DNA of 64,000 bases from Ornithodoros turicata (Eukaryota; Arthropoda; Arachnida; Ixodida; Argasidae): NCBI RefSeq assembly GCF_037126465.1, contig NC_088201.1:26024550-26088549 (forward strand), read 5' to 3'. The translations under genes and the position numbers were made by a program. Of the stretch, positions 27,858-39,700 are shown in pieces (position 1 is the stretch's first letter; every line of letters starts with the position of its first letter). A model generated the notes under the pieces. It ran no database searches. It was not told where the DNA came from and saw nothing but the letters and a program-made list of their open reading frames with translations.

Positions 27858-30800
27858 TGCCTCGGTGTGTGTTCTGCTTTTTTGATCCTCACGATATCGA
27901 GGATGAATCGGACGACGACGACGATTCTCGGGACGGCGCACCTCCTACACTGTCTGCTCACGTGATGCGATCGCACCCCGACGTGGATACATCCTTCCTG
28001 CCCTTCTTCCAGACTGACGCCGCATTTAGAGGTATCGTCAAAAGATTCACGCTATTGGCATCTGTTCACGATCAGGGAGTAGAGGATTTACGACAATATT
28101 TAATGAGTCACTTTCACGATATGCTCGCCATATTGAGAGCGCAAAGAATACCCTTTAGGTTTTGCATTTGTTCCGATGTTTTAATGGTGAGGGAAACTCG
28201 GGGGGAGATAACCGCGCACATAGCCCACTTTATGGCGTTTGCTCGCGAAGTCCACAGCGACGGAGCCGTCGCGAATACCCTAATGGACGCGATTCAGGAG
28301 TCCACGGGACGCGTAGAAAATTATCAGCGGGAAGGGAGCGGGTTCGTGTCCACCGACGTCCAAAAGGTTCAAATATGCATTTCCGCGGTGAAAACTAAAA
28401 AATTCGGATGCAAAGGGGCACTTCCCGATCATTTGGCTAAACGCAGGAACGTGCTGACGAATATTCATTTACCGGCACATAAGGAGGGTGAGTGTTTTAA
28501 ATACAATACGCTTGCCCTCCTGCACCCGCAGGAAAGTAATTCGTGGAAAAAATGTGAAAACTATGCCGCGGAGTACTGGTGGCCTAGTCGCTTCCCCGTT
28601 TCCTACTCTGATCTGGACGAATTCGAAGATAAAAACAAGATATCCGTGTACGTATACGAGTACGTCGATCAGGGAGTGCACGTGTCGCGATCCCCAAAAC
28701 TCGAGTATGAAAAGAAAATTCACTTATTGGCTGTAGATGAACATTTTTTCGGAATCAAGTCTCTCGAGCGCTTACTGATGAGAGACAACAGGCGTTTCGT
28801 ATGCGAGCGTTGCACGCGCTCTTTTAACAAGGAAGAGAGCATGGCGAAACATCGTCGCCTGTGCGCGGACGTAAACGAAATCATATTGGAATTTTGCGAA
28901 CCGGGCAAAAACTTTGTAGAGTTTACTAAAATACAGTACAAGCAGCAGTACAACTACGTCGTCGCGTTGGACACGGAGAGCGTACTCGCGCCCAGTGGTG
29001 TTGGCATGCAGCGTCACGTCACCTCGAGCTTTTGTGCCGTGCTCGTACGCACCCACGACTCGAAGGTGATGCGCATCAGGACGCACCACGGTGAAGATTC
29101 TGCGAGGCAGTGCGTCAGAGCTTTGATGGAAATGCGGGACGAGATGATCGCCCTGAACGCCTGCCCCGCGGAAATGGTGCTGAATGATGAGCAACGAGCG
29201 CGGCACAGAGCTGCCACCCACTGCGCGTACTGCGGGCGGGAGTTCGCGCAAGATGTATCCCGTGTCCGGCACCACGACCATTCCAAGCGTTGTACCGCTG
29301 GCGAGACAAATTACATCGCAACGCTGTGCAACCCCTGTAACGTAGCGTGCACGACGCGGGAAAAACTGCCCATCATGGTGCACAATCTGGCCTACGATTT
29401 GGCCGGACTACTGCGGGAATTTCACCTTCTCGGGTGGAAGCGAGCTCCCTTCATCGTGGCCAGTTCCATGGAAAAAATCCGATCGTTCGAAATTGGCACC
29501 TTCCTATTCAGAGATACCATGCAGTACCTAAATTCGTCGCTGGGAGAGCTCGTGGAAACCGTCAAATCCATGGGGGGCGCAGAGGCGTTCCAATGCCTGA
29601 AGCAGGTATTTGGAGACGACTACGAAATTTTGCTTCGTAAAGGTGTATTCCCGTACAGCCACGTTAGCTCGTTCGCGGTCTACGACGAATTGGCTCTGCC
29701 GGCAAAATCAGCCTTCCGAAACGATCTGACGGGGGAGGATATAAGCGACGAAGACTATCAGTACGCGCTGCACGTATTTGAACGTTTTGGATGCTCGAAT
29801 CTGAGGGATTATAATGCATTGTACCTGAAAACGGATGCCCTGTTACATGCTGACGTAATGCAGCACTTCCGGCGCCTGTGCTACGACGCGCGCGGATTGG
29901 AATTGCTTCATTGTGTTTCGCTGGCATCCTATTCGTGGCAATGCGCTCTAAATTACACGCGGGCAAAATTGGAGCTGATCATCGCCGAGGACATGTACCG
30001 GACCATCGAATCGGGTGTTAGAGGTGGACTCTGTCAGGCGAGCAGGCGTCATTTACGGGCTAACAACCCGCTGTGCAGTGGCTACGATCCCGATAAAGAG
30101 GAGGTGTACATATCGTACATAGATTGCAACAATCTTTACGGATTCAGTATGATAAAGCACCTCCCAGTCGGCGATTTCGAATGGGTCGAGGATTTTAGCT
30201 CCGTGGATTTTATGCGTCATCCCACAGATTCGGACGTGGGATACGTGTACGTGTGCGATTTGGAGTATCCAAAATCTATCCACGCGCTGACGCGGTACTT
30301 CCCCCTGGCTCCCGAGAAGGCTGTCGTTCCGAAGGAATGGCTCTCACCATTCCAGCGAGGGCTCCTCGAAGAGTTAATGTATCAGCCGGCGAACAGCAAA
30401 AAGCTGCTGCTCACGTGCAAGGACAAGGTCGAGTACGTCGTTCATTACGCGCTGCTCGCGCTCTATTGTAGATTGGGCATGCGGGTGACGAAAATTCACA
30501 GAATTCTAAAATTTCGTCAGGCACCATTCCTGCGTCCCTACATTGAGGACAATGTTGCCAGACGCGTCGCATCGAGCACGACGTTCGAGAAAAATTTCTA
30601 TAAAATCTCAAATAATGCGGTCTTCGGGCGTACGTTGCTAAATAAATTTAATATGCGAGACATTCGAGTAGCCTTCGATGAGGAGACGGCGAGTCGCCTC
30701 GGGAGTCGGGCGGAATGCGCGCGAATGGAAATTTTGTCCCCCGATTGTGTCATGTACGAAATGCGCAAGAGAAAAGTGCGATGCGATTTCCCCCTGCAGA

Positions 30801-31393
30801 TTGGCTTCACGATTTTAGAACTGAGTAAGTTAACCATGTACTCGTTCTATTATGAAACCCTGCTGAGCAAGCTCACTTGTCCGGTGATTACCTGCTACTT
30901 TGACACGGATTCTCTGATCCTCGGCCTATTCTGCAAGGACTACGAAGATCAGTTACGCGCGATCGCCGACGACCATTTAGACTTGTCTTCCTTCGATCGT
31001 GATCATCCACTGTACAGCGAGAGGAATCGCGGTAGACTTGGCGCGTTCAAAAGTGAAACGGGTAGCGTACCCATCGAGGAAGTAATATGCCTGAAAGCCA
31101 AAATGTATTCCATCAAATTAGCCGGGGGAAAACAAATTGCAAGAGCTAAAGGGGTCAAAAAGAACATTGTGCGCAAACACCTCCTCCATGACACGTACCG
31201 CGATACCCTATTCAAGCACGCCAGCGTATCGCACGAACAGGTGTCAATAGTGGGAAAGAAACAGTGCATGTACACCATCCGAAACGTGAAAAGAAGTCTG
31301 ATGGCGTACGACGACAAACGGTACCTCTACAATAACGTGGACTCCTACCCGTACGGAAGCTGCGAATATGGTAAGCTCGAGTGGATGACGTAG
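27858..31393 (+). CDS. Protein-primed family B DNA polymerase
   Basis: It replicates the linear element from its TIR ends. About 1,178 residues, one exon after a leader intron that supplies the A of the start codon; otherwise only GTG is available at 27857. The N-terminus has a C2H2-like finger (C4, C7, then HVMRSH) split by an acidic run. A second finger starts at C316 (CERC). The exonuclease has Exo I D372-x-E374 (LDTES), the HN-x-x-YD Exo II motif (VHNLAYDLAG) and an Exo III-like LYLKTDALLHAD. An HNH-like cysteine insert lies at C456-C459 (CAYCGREF, RHHDHSKR, CNPCN). Polymerase motif A is YIDCNNLYG (D756), motif B KISNNAVFG (K916), motif C YFDTDS (D1016, D1018), followed by KAKMYS. All catalytic residues seem present and no stop or frameshift occurs. 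Confidence 0.95.
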
Positions 31394-31487
31394 ATAGCGG
31401 GATTTCACACGGCATTCTTTCCTCCGTCGCACAGATAATGCAGAGGATGAGTAGGAGTAGCGTCATTTGACCTGCGTCACTGGAAGG

Positions 31488-31904
31488 ATGTGGTACCTCG
31501 TTCTCTTCTCGCTCGTCTCGTGCGCACTGGCGCTGGACGCCGGCAACTGCACTGCGAGCATCAAGCTGGAGAAGGATAAGCACACGTACGCGCACGAATG
31601 CCCCGGCGACATCTTGGCCATCAGAGAGTGGCACGTGGTACCTATGCGGTCCGGCATTAACCTGGACAGGAACGCTACTGGATCGTTGCGTACGTGCCTT
31701 CACTCGCTGGACGTGAGCGACAGCTACGAAGATATCCAGTGCACGCGGAAGTGCCAACTCACGGAGGACGAAATTTTTCTCAGCCGCTGTCCCGGAGACG
31801 TCTACATGATCCGTCACTTCCGTGGAACCATGCCCAGCATCAAGGGAATCAACCTCTCCAAAACTGCCATGCTTTTCCTCAAACATGTACTCAATAAACG
31901 TTGA
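31488..31904 (+). CDS. Secreted two-repeat cysteine protein, unknown family
   Basis: The first ATG of the frame is at 31488 and gives 138 residues. A clear signal peptide (MWYLVLFSLVSCALA, residues 1-15) is followed by two related modules of about 50 residues: N/Q-C-T ... CPGD-I/V-x-x-IR ... P ... GINL, then a helical tail. The mature part has six cysteines and three N-glycosylation sequons (NCT, NAT, NLS). I recognise no family. It sits in the cargo position beside the right TIR, not with the virion genes, so a host-facing role is possible but unproven. AATAAA at 31893-31898 overlaps the end of the frame. Weak start signals lie near 31433 (AGATAATG) and 31463 (TCATTT). Confidence 0.75.
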   Translation: MWYLVLFSLVSCALALDAGNCTASIKLEKDKHTYAHECPGDILAIREWHVVPMRSGINLDRNATGSLRTCLHSLDVSDSYEDIQCTRKCQLTEDEIFLSRCPGDVYMIRHFRGTMPSIKGINLSKTAMLFLKHVLNKR

Positions 31905-32018
31905 AAGGTATTTTTTTCCCTGTCTGTTCGATCTCATAGAGCTATCTGAGATAGGTTTTAGTTGAAAGGTATTTTTTTCCCTGTCTGTTCGATCTCATAG
32001 AGCTATCTGAGATAGGTT
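31900..32018. repeat. 61-bp tandem duplication at the right TIR inner edge
   Basis: GTTGAAAGGTATTTTTTTCC and the following bases through CTATCTGAGATAGG repeat with a 61-bp period (starts 31900 and 31961) and almost no change. Each unit ends in the near-palindrome CTATCT-G-AGATAG. The second copy runs into the TIR. Confidence 0.85.
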
Positions 32019-32791
32019 AGAACCATCTGAAGCCGCCGCCGCCGCCGCCGCGCGCCGTCTGGTGGCGAGCCAATCGGTATAAGTTTGAACATCTGAGATA
32101 GGGCCGCAACGGGTGGGTGCCGGTGAAGGCAGTGGCGACGGCCAATCAGATGGGGGGGCTAGGAGAGTGGCTTAGAATGGACCAATCAGATGGGTAAGTT
32201 TGGACATCTGAGATAGGGCCGCAGCGGGGTCGCTGCAGCCGCGCCTGGACCAATCAGCGGTCGCGCCGGCCAATCAGCGTGAAGCCCGCTGGGGTGGAGT
32301 CAAGTAATGAACATAAACGGGCGGGGGCGGAGCTATGGTGAACCAATCAACGCGCGCGCGATCAGTAGCGGTGGCCAATCAACGGGCGCGCGCGGAGCCA
32401 AGTAATTAGCATGAAGGGGTGGAGCTACGGTAAACCAATCAATGCTCAGTCAAGGCTTAGCATGAGCCAATCAGCGTGTGAAGTGGGGGCGGAGCCAATT
32501 AATTAGCATGAAGGAGCTACGGTCAACCAATCAAAGATCAGTAGGCTTAGCATGGGCCAATCAACGTGTGAAGTGGGCGGAGCTAATGGCTGCCAATCAG
32601 ATGGCTTTGGATTTGGCTTGTGTTGGCTTAGAACTGGATTGTGTTGGCTTAGAATCGGCCATCTTGGATTAGAAAAAAAGAGCCCGTTATAGCGCTCGGT
32701 TCTTGTGCCGCTCGGTTCTTATGCCGCTCGGTTCTTATGCCGCTCGGTTCTTATGCCGCTCGAAAATTATACAGTCTATATCTATACTACT
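32015..32791. repeat. Polinton right terminal inverted repeat
   Basis: It is the reverse complement of 19345-20122, including the (CCG)n run near 32032-32054, the CCAAT words and the four 16-bp end repeats. A few substitutions are visible, for example in the CG-rich segment near 32353 and in GCTAATGGCTGCC. Confidence 0.95.
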
Positions 32792-32797
32792 GACGTT
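32792..32797. repeat. Polinton target-site duplication, right
   Basis: GACGTT, identical to 19339-19344. Confidence 0.93.
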
Positions 32798-34727
32798 GGC
32801 GTCGCGTGCCCCAGAGAAAAAGTGGCAGCGGCGTTACATGTCATAGCATGTCGTACGGCTTCTCGTCGCCCACTGCAGCGGCGGGGACGGTATTGCGTGT
32901 GTATGCGGAGATGAACAACGGCATTATGGGCCGTCCTAAGAAGTGTACGTACTGAAGATTATCTTCCTGCGAACTACAATCGACAGGGCGCGCGAACCAT
33001 GTACGTAGCGACAGGCGAGCTCAAATAAACAGCTCTGTCGCTGTGGTGGATTTGATGCCACCGTAACTTGCGTCATATCTGCCAGTTTTTTTTCTTCATC
33101 ACATCACGATTACCATCACCATGCGGTGTCTTCATGGGGTCATCGTTGGTGGTAAATTTTTGGCAAAACTTTTTGAAATGCTGTTAAATTTTTATGGAAA
33201 GCCTTGTAATATTGTGTGAAATTGTTTTTTTTTGTTTTGCTTTGCTACTGTAGTGGTAACACAATTTCAGTGTACCGCAAACACTGTCTTGCGATCACGT
33301 GATGTCACGTGGCCTTCTAAAGCCACGGACGGACCTACACGGTGTAGGGGGGGCACCAAAGCTATGGCAAACGAAATAAGGGTCGAAGCGAAACTAGGTT
33401 TACAGCCGCGTTAACTGAATAGCGGGTTTTAATAATAAAAAATAATAATGGGGCCGTGATGTTAAGATTTGTCTGCCTATAGCGAGTTTTAGTACATCGG
33501 AAAATGTTCACGATAACAGTTCCGAAAACATGATAAGCCAATCACCCTGTTTCTTTCAAGCAGGTGACATCACGTTGCTAAGCTTGGATTTGATAACTTC
33601 CTTTATCGTATCGTTTTCTTGGAGTTCTTTCGATGTACTAAAACTCGCTAATGTCTGATATGACTTAGGAATGATTGTTATGACTTGACATCTCAAAGCA
33701 CGCTTACAAAACATAGTTTTACGCTCTTCGCTTTATTCAACGGCTTCTTTGATTCCGCGGCATTGCCTGGCATGGTCGCACGAGTCTCTTTCAGATAAGT
33801 TTTTAAAGAGATTGCAACATTCAAAGAATATATTTAACAAAGAACAAGCTTTCCCGTAGAGCCTAGGCTTGGTCAGCCTACGCCTTCAGCACGTTTGGAA
33901 CCCACTTTCGGTGTTCCACGTTTTAGTGCCATTCGAATGCGAGATTAAGACCGACGCGGTCGGCCTGTGGTCGATTTCCATCCGCGCAACGTCCTCGCAA
34001 AGCGTGACACACGAGTTGCGCAACTGCTGCGCAACTCATGAGGCAATAACCGCAAGATTCTTACGTGCGACGGTGGTTGATTTTTGCTCATTTCACTTCG
34101 CAATTTCAAATGTCAGCCCAGAGCACTTATTACGTCAGCGACGGCGCGTACAACGTGCTAAGAACGGAAAAGTTGCGCTTGATAGTTGCCAGTTGATTCC
34201 GCCCAGAAGTAATCTCCCCCGCAACTCGTGCAAGCGAACAGCCGCCTTTCGCATGGCGCAGTGGTTGCGCAAGTAAAGTTGCATCGTGTTTACCGACATT
34301 TATTCTGTCCACCCGAACCATTCTAACCCAATATGCGAAGAATGTCCAAACAATGCTTAAATTTATGAATATGTACTAAGTAATAAATAATGCCCTTAAT
34401 TTCAATGCTTAATACGTTTATTCTGCTATTTGTCCAGATTAGCACGTTAACTATTGTTCTGCGCGGTGAAATTTTAAACACTGATAATAAACTGCATTTT
34501 CCTTCCACAATATAATATTGTTAAACATGCTAAACAAACACTGAAGAACTCTGCTAATGGGCCACTTTGGTGTACTATTATGATACACCAAACAGCAATA
34601 CCATTATGGTATTGTTACGAAGAGGGAGAGAATGAATTGGCATTCGTTCATTCTTTCATTAACCTCTTGGTTATACTGCCGTACTCGATTGCCCCTTTCC
34701 TCGTCACAATGTATCGAGTGTTATTAC
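32798..34727. other. Unassigned DNA right of the Polinton
   Basis: No gene is recognised. A small inverted repeat GAGTTGCGCA / TGCGCAACTC with a 5-base loop lies at about 34013-34037, and TTGCGCAA words recur to 34275, suggesting a decayed foldback. A 135-codon open frame across it (33869-34276) has no family features. Confidence 0.4.
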
Positions 34728-35289
34728 CAGTGATGGCTAGTTAACTACTACATGTAGTAGTTAACTACAGTAGTTAACTACATGTAGTTAAACTACTAGT
34801 TAAACTACCTGATTGTACTTAAACAGTAGTTATCAACTACTTGCAGAAATGTAGTGGCAACTACTAGTTAAACTAATATTTCGAGTAGTTGACTACGGTA
34901 GTTAGGTTACTGCAGGTGCCAACTATTTCCGATTTTTCCGCAAGAATTACGGCACGATTGTGCTTCCGACTTTTACCTTGAGCTACTCGTTTGATGAGAA
35001 CGAAGGTTCAGAGTAATTGTGCCGTTCATGTGTACTACATCTTCACTTTTATCAGTGCTTGTGATTCATATTTAGGTGTCCAAGAACGCTATAGAATGGG
35101 ATTGGTGTTGATAGACAACGTACGTTAAGTAGTTATAGATGCAGTTAAACTACATTGCGGTAGTTAAAGAAGTCGTTTTAACTACCTCTCCTGAAAAGTA
35201 GTTAAACTACTAGTTAAACTACGCCATCGCGAAGTAGTTAGTACTAGTTATAGTTAAATCACTGTAGAAGTAGTTAGTGGCAATCACTG
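34728..35289. mobile_element. hAT-like non-autonomous element, GTTAACTAC type
   Basis: The ends CAGTGATGGC and (complement) CAGTGATTGCC are flanked by 8-bp near-repeats GTTATTAC (34720-34727) and GTTATTAT (35290-35297). This is consistent with the 8-bp duplication of hAT transposons. The interior is built from AGTTAACTAC words in both orientations. Confidence 0.7.
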
Positions 35290-35297
35290 GTTATTAT

Positions 35298-36582
35298 ATT
35301 AGGGCGTAATTATAATAGTAATTAGGCTGTTCTTTGTTTTTTGGGGGGGCGCGTTATCTGTCACCACAAATTTCATGAACCTTTGCTATTCTTCCGCTCT
35401 GCGCTCTATGTGTTGGTTGCTAAGCAGTAAAAAAAGACCACTAATAGAGGTCTCTAACGTGCAAATAAATAAATACCGTTCAGCCTGCCACAGCGTCAAG
35501 GAAGTGCACTGAAAATGATTCCAACCAGAGGTCTCTAAAATGACCTCACTTTCAATTGCCTCGAGATCGGTCACCTCAGCGATTGAGGAAATGATTTGAC
35601 CGGGCATAACCTGCCTCCTTACCTCACGAGATAGAGTGAGTCGTCATAGTTACAATACAGAAAATCTTGTCGGAAATTGTAACGGCTTTATGTGTTTGGC
35701 AGTCTTAAGAAAAAAAAATCGTCTAGCTTGGTTCTCATTCTCACGACAGCGTATTTTCTACATCGTTTTCATACCCTCCAAAAGAAACCATCACAGCAAT
35801 GCACAAAAGGCCATAAGGCAGCCCATGATGTATAGATGTCTGTTTATCGTTCGCTCGATGCCTTTCAATATAGGACAGCCACTGAGACCTTAAATAGAGC
35901 ATGTCCAGCTGTGGCTTCTGTCACAACGCGCAATTATTTTAGCAATCACATACCTGTTGAAATGTGTGTACAGAAATATATTTAGGCTTAATATGTTTAA
36001 GCCGCGCAACAGCTTGAGTATTATGCAACGCCTTCACGACAGCAATTCGTAAGAATAAATATCTGTAAGACCAACTATCATTGCCTCTCTCCAAACTTGA
36101 TAACGGAGCACACGCTCCTAAAATATCGAATTTCGAGGGCATATTAGGCAGTTTTAGCAAACCGTTGGTAAGGTTATCGTGCCTATCGGAGCCAATCGCA
36201 GTCGTGCGTGACTCAGAATCTTATCCACTGACTGGTTCCAGTTGGTATACGGTTCGACGCAAGTAACGTTATAATCGGTTTCCGAAAACTCTCTATTATC
36301 GACAGCGTTAGTATGAAATCCATGGATCGAAGGCCAAATGGGAACAACTGATTCTAACCCACGAGTGTTGGGTATTCACGTTGCCGATGATGGACACACT
36401 TAGCTACTTACTGTACTTGAGAGCCTCCAGCATTTTTGTTTTCCCACTCATAATTATTAAGCCATATCGAGGCCACATAGGACATCCAACATGCGTATAT
36501 ACTTAAAAAAGAAAAAGAAGCGAAGGGAAGAAATGAAGATTTATATTAGTTTATTAGATTATTGTTGATAACCTGGGGCTTT
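35298..36582. other. Unassigned DNA
   Basis: No gene is recognised. A minus-strand frame of 73 codons (35386-35607) has an acidic, exon-like composition but no family match I can name. Confidence 0.4.
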
Positions 36583-36735
36583 CCCAAGCAGCAAAATGTA
36601 CTGAAAGTCGGGTGCAATAGGGGTGTACGGGTAAGTGGAAGACCTTGAACAGACTCGTGAAACTAAGGAACATCGATAAGACACATACCGTCCACCCCTA
36701 TTGCACTCGACTTTCAGTACATTGTGCTGCTTGGG
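36583..36735. mobile_element. Foldback element, CCCAAGCAGCA ends
   Basis: The arms of about 42 bp (CCCAAGCAGCAAAATGTACT inward to CAATAGGGGTG) pair with the complement ending TGTGCTGCTTGGG. The loop is about 65 bp. It shares its ends with the 56-bp hairpin at 14640-14695. Confidence 0.75.
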
Positions 36736-36737
36736 TT

Positions 36738-36993
36738 ACGTCGCCAGACAACTGTGATCATGAGCGACACCACAGTTATCGGGTGTGTAGATTAATTTTG
36801 CCCACCTGAGGGTTCTTTAACGTGCGCCGATATATCGACACACAGCACACCACATTCAACGTCCCTCACGGAAGACGGCGTGTCTTAGCAACTTGCACTC
36901 TACCACCAATTTGCTAGGGTCCTCGACCGGGATCGAACCCGCCACCTTGGGGTAAGTAGGTGGACATGCTAGCAACTGATCCCACCGAGGCCG
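36738..36993 (-). mobile_element. tRNA-derived SINE, second family, minus strand
   Basis: On the minus strand the head reads CCTCGGTGGGATCAGTTGCT with the B box GGTTCGATCCC. The body ends at CAGTTGTCTGGCGACG. It is related to 15980-16205. It abuts the foldback element directly. Confidence 0.75.
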
Positions 36994-39459
36994 GTATTGG
37001 AGATTATTGCTATTCCACTTGAGGAATGTCCACAGCCCAATGAGCACCGTTACCGTCGTGCTGCAGGTCGGAAGACCATTTAGGCTACATAGCTGACCTT
37101 CTGTGGACCCTCTAAAACACACTTCAAAGACTAGGATAAGCCTCGCACTCTATGGTATAAACACCGAAGAGGATCGGAAAAGGATAACTACCGATAAGTC
37201 AGAACCAAGTCAGGTATTGCAACCATATGGTTCCGACTTTTCAGTTGTTGCCAGCTGAACAGTTGGGCGGAATGTGCACTGTGTGTTTGTGTTTGTAAAT
37301 AAGCGTGGGAAAAGACAAGTGTGCTGCGCACCACAACCAAAATGTCGATTCCCAGCCATCGAAATTGCAGCGCGGTGCGTGAAATGACAATTTCTTGGGT
37401 CACCCTCGATTAAATTAAACTATACACATCGATTTAACTTTATGACGAGAAAAGATGTGATCTTTAGAAGAAGAAGAAAAAAGAAAGAAACGAAAAATTC
37501 GCATAAAGTACGGAGAACATGACCACCGAAATTTAGAGAGAGAAAAAACAAAACAAAGAAATAGATAAAACTAAATAAATGACTTACCTCTCTCTCCCTG
37601 CGTTTTCTCCTGACACTCGACTTCATTCTTGTACCTTCGGTTCGTTATGAGAAATGCTCGGGGCATCGCCTCCGCTTAATTCGACGAGATGTTCACGTCT
37701 TGCCAGAGAAGTCCTATGCCTTCAAGTCTCCCGCGGCGTGGGGTTTCCGTTGCGGTCCGACCCCGGTGAAGATCACAGTTCCCTCTGCAAGAAACCTCCA
37801 GATGAGGTACGGTGACGTTTCGGGATCGTCCTCTCAACCCCCTTCCCCTCTTATGTTTTGACCCCTCCTCTCCACATCGGGGTTTGAGTGCGGGCTGGGA
37901 GGAGGCAGAAGGTATCGGGTGTCGAATTTCGGTAGCGGGCCTTCTTTTTCCTCTCTCTGCTCCGTGTGGATTTTTTCTTCTTTGTTTAGGCTTACCATCC
38001 GGCTGTTTCTCTTTGCATGTGTTTATTAGCCGACGAGATGATACAGATAGCGCGTGTGTACGATTGCGTGTTGCAGGCTGGAGCTCAGCGGGGGTTTAAC
38101 AGTCGTACATCGAAACCCATTCTTCTTATGTTCGCGTGTGGTAATTATTGAATAAGGTACTATTTCTTTCATTCTGAATAGTCCGAGCCTCGTTAATATT
38201 CCGAGTGGAATCTTGACACTGTCCAACCGAGCACTTAAGAAATATGGATTTGCGAGTGCCCAATTATTGCGCTTACATTATTTTGTAGATGATGCCACCC
38301 GCGCTGATAAGCGCTTATACTAAGCGCTAAATACTACTTTGCCATTCTTTCCTTGATCGCCAAACGTCGTTGAGACTGCGGCACAGAGGAAACGGAATTT
38401 GGCTAGAAAGTTGCGGGAGACATTGCTCCTGTGCACAAACAATATCCTGGAAGAGCTAAACAAATCTGGAAACATCTAAACGCCTTTTTATATCATTTCG
38501 TGGCGGCCAAACGCGTTTAAACCTGCACTAAAAACAAAAATAATGACTAAACCTACACCGACAACGAAACCTACGCCACACGTATGGACACTCTTGTTTC
38601 GTTCTCCATTGGCATTTATATCACTCTTGGGCACGTCTCATCTACAGAAATATTTTGAACTCTGTCCAGTCCTTCAAAGACAGGAGCGCCTCACCCAGTT
38701 CTCCTGTGCATTGTCACACTACCCTTACCGAGCTCACTTTCGTTTTTAATTCCGTCTTAGCGTCGAGAAGCAACTGTGATTTTGAGCGGCGTACTAAGCT
38801 CACTATCTCACTTCGGGATCCGTAATGCATTAGCGTCAAGCACACGAGACATTTGGCAGTTGGCACTTTCGAAGAAATTCCAATCGTTTTTTTAAGGAGT
38901 AGCAAGATGGCGCTTGCCTGGCCGACATCTCCTTTTGTGTGAATAAACATATACCTCCCCCCCCAACCGGTCGAACAAGCCAAGAAGAAGAAGAAGAAAA
39001 AACTCAACGGAGTTTACTTCAAAAATTTTCACGTTTTAGGATTAACGAGCGACACTACGCATAACTGGCATCGAGATAGAAGTTTAAGTGGCAGTCGCGC
39101 CTTTGGTGGGGATACAGCCTGATCCGACGCGGAAGTGTGCAAGCATTTCTCCCCGTTTCAACGTGGCCAACTCGAAATTGCGGACGTTCGTGTTTCATGT
39201 ATCAAGGTTTTAGTGCATGTTCGAGCGCGATGCTTACAGCACTAAAAGGGGTGTGAGCCTTTGTATATGTATTCACAAAAAGTGTTGCGCTGCAAGGGCG
39301 TGGATCGTGAAATTTGAGATAGGAAAGATGTGACACGTAGAGCAAGCACTTCATGAATGAAGATATTCCTTGAAGTGTTCCAAAAAGTTTTCGTCAGAAC
39401 TTCGCAATATTATCTCTTGTTGCACGTTTGTGTGGCGCTTCTTGCTGGAGCATTTTATT
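36994..39459. other. Unassigned DNA
   Basis: No gene, RNA or clear element is seen. Open frames are below 100 codons and lack motifs. Confidence 0.4.
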
Positions 39460-39700
39460 TAAATTCCGTGTTAGCGCCGCGAAGCAACTGTGGCTATGAG
39501 CGGCGTACAGATGTGGACAGATGGAGAGCAGGAAGGAATAGGGGAACAGGGGGGCGGGTTAGTATGCGTCCTGGGCCAACTTCAGGGGGGAACTGTGCCG
39601 ACATTCGTCTAGAAAGTCGAAAGGAAACCCAGGGCACAGCCTCCAGGCAGCACAGCCGGTACGGGGATTCGAACCCGCTTCACCTCCCAGTCTCGGCGGG
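39460..39700 (-). mobile_element. tRNA-derived SINE, minus strand
   Basis: It is close to 12878-13146: GCGCCGCGAAGCAACTGTGGC, TTAGTATGCGTCCTGGGCC, GGAACTGTGCCGACATTCG. The degenerate B box is near 39666 and the tRNA head is shortened. Confidence 0.75.

Larger units (their letters stand above)
19345..32791. mobile_element. Complete Polinton/Maverick (polintovirus-like) element
   Basis: The element is 13,447 bp, starting AGTAGTATAG and ending in the complement, with about 778-bp TIRs and a 6-bp GACGTT target duplication. It carries the defining gene set: protein-primed family B polymerase, chromodomain integrase, packaging ATPase, adenain-like protease, major and minor capsid proteins. It is a little shorter than the 15-20 kb usual for the class. 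One gene (26483-26818) has an in-frame amber codon; all the others are open. The near-identical TIRs and open frames point to a young insertion that may still be functional, which is an inference. Confidence 0.97.

Noticed and set aside
27857..27859. GTG as the natural start of the polymerase
   Set aside because: Non-ATG initiation is possible, but a well-formed 59-nt intron ends exactly there and yields an in-frame ATG on splicing, with TATA and initiator at the right distance.
28772..29383. 203-codon minus-strand frame inside the polymerase
   Set aside because: It is a shadow of the polymerase coding strand, with no motif and no separate promoter evidence.
31212..31937. 241-codon minus-strand frame over the polymerase end and cargo gene
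   Set aside because: It is antisense to two well-supported plus-strand frames, lacks motifs and its start lies in the duplicated AT-rich tract.
33869..34276. 135-codon plus-strand frame
   Set aside because: It spans a small inverted repeat with TTGCGCAA words and shows no family features, so it is more likely decayed foldback DNA.
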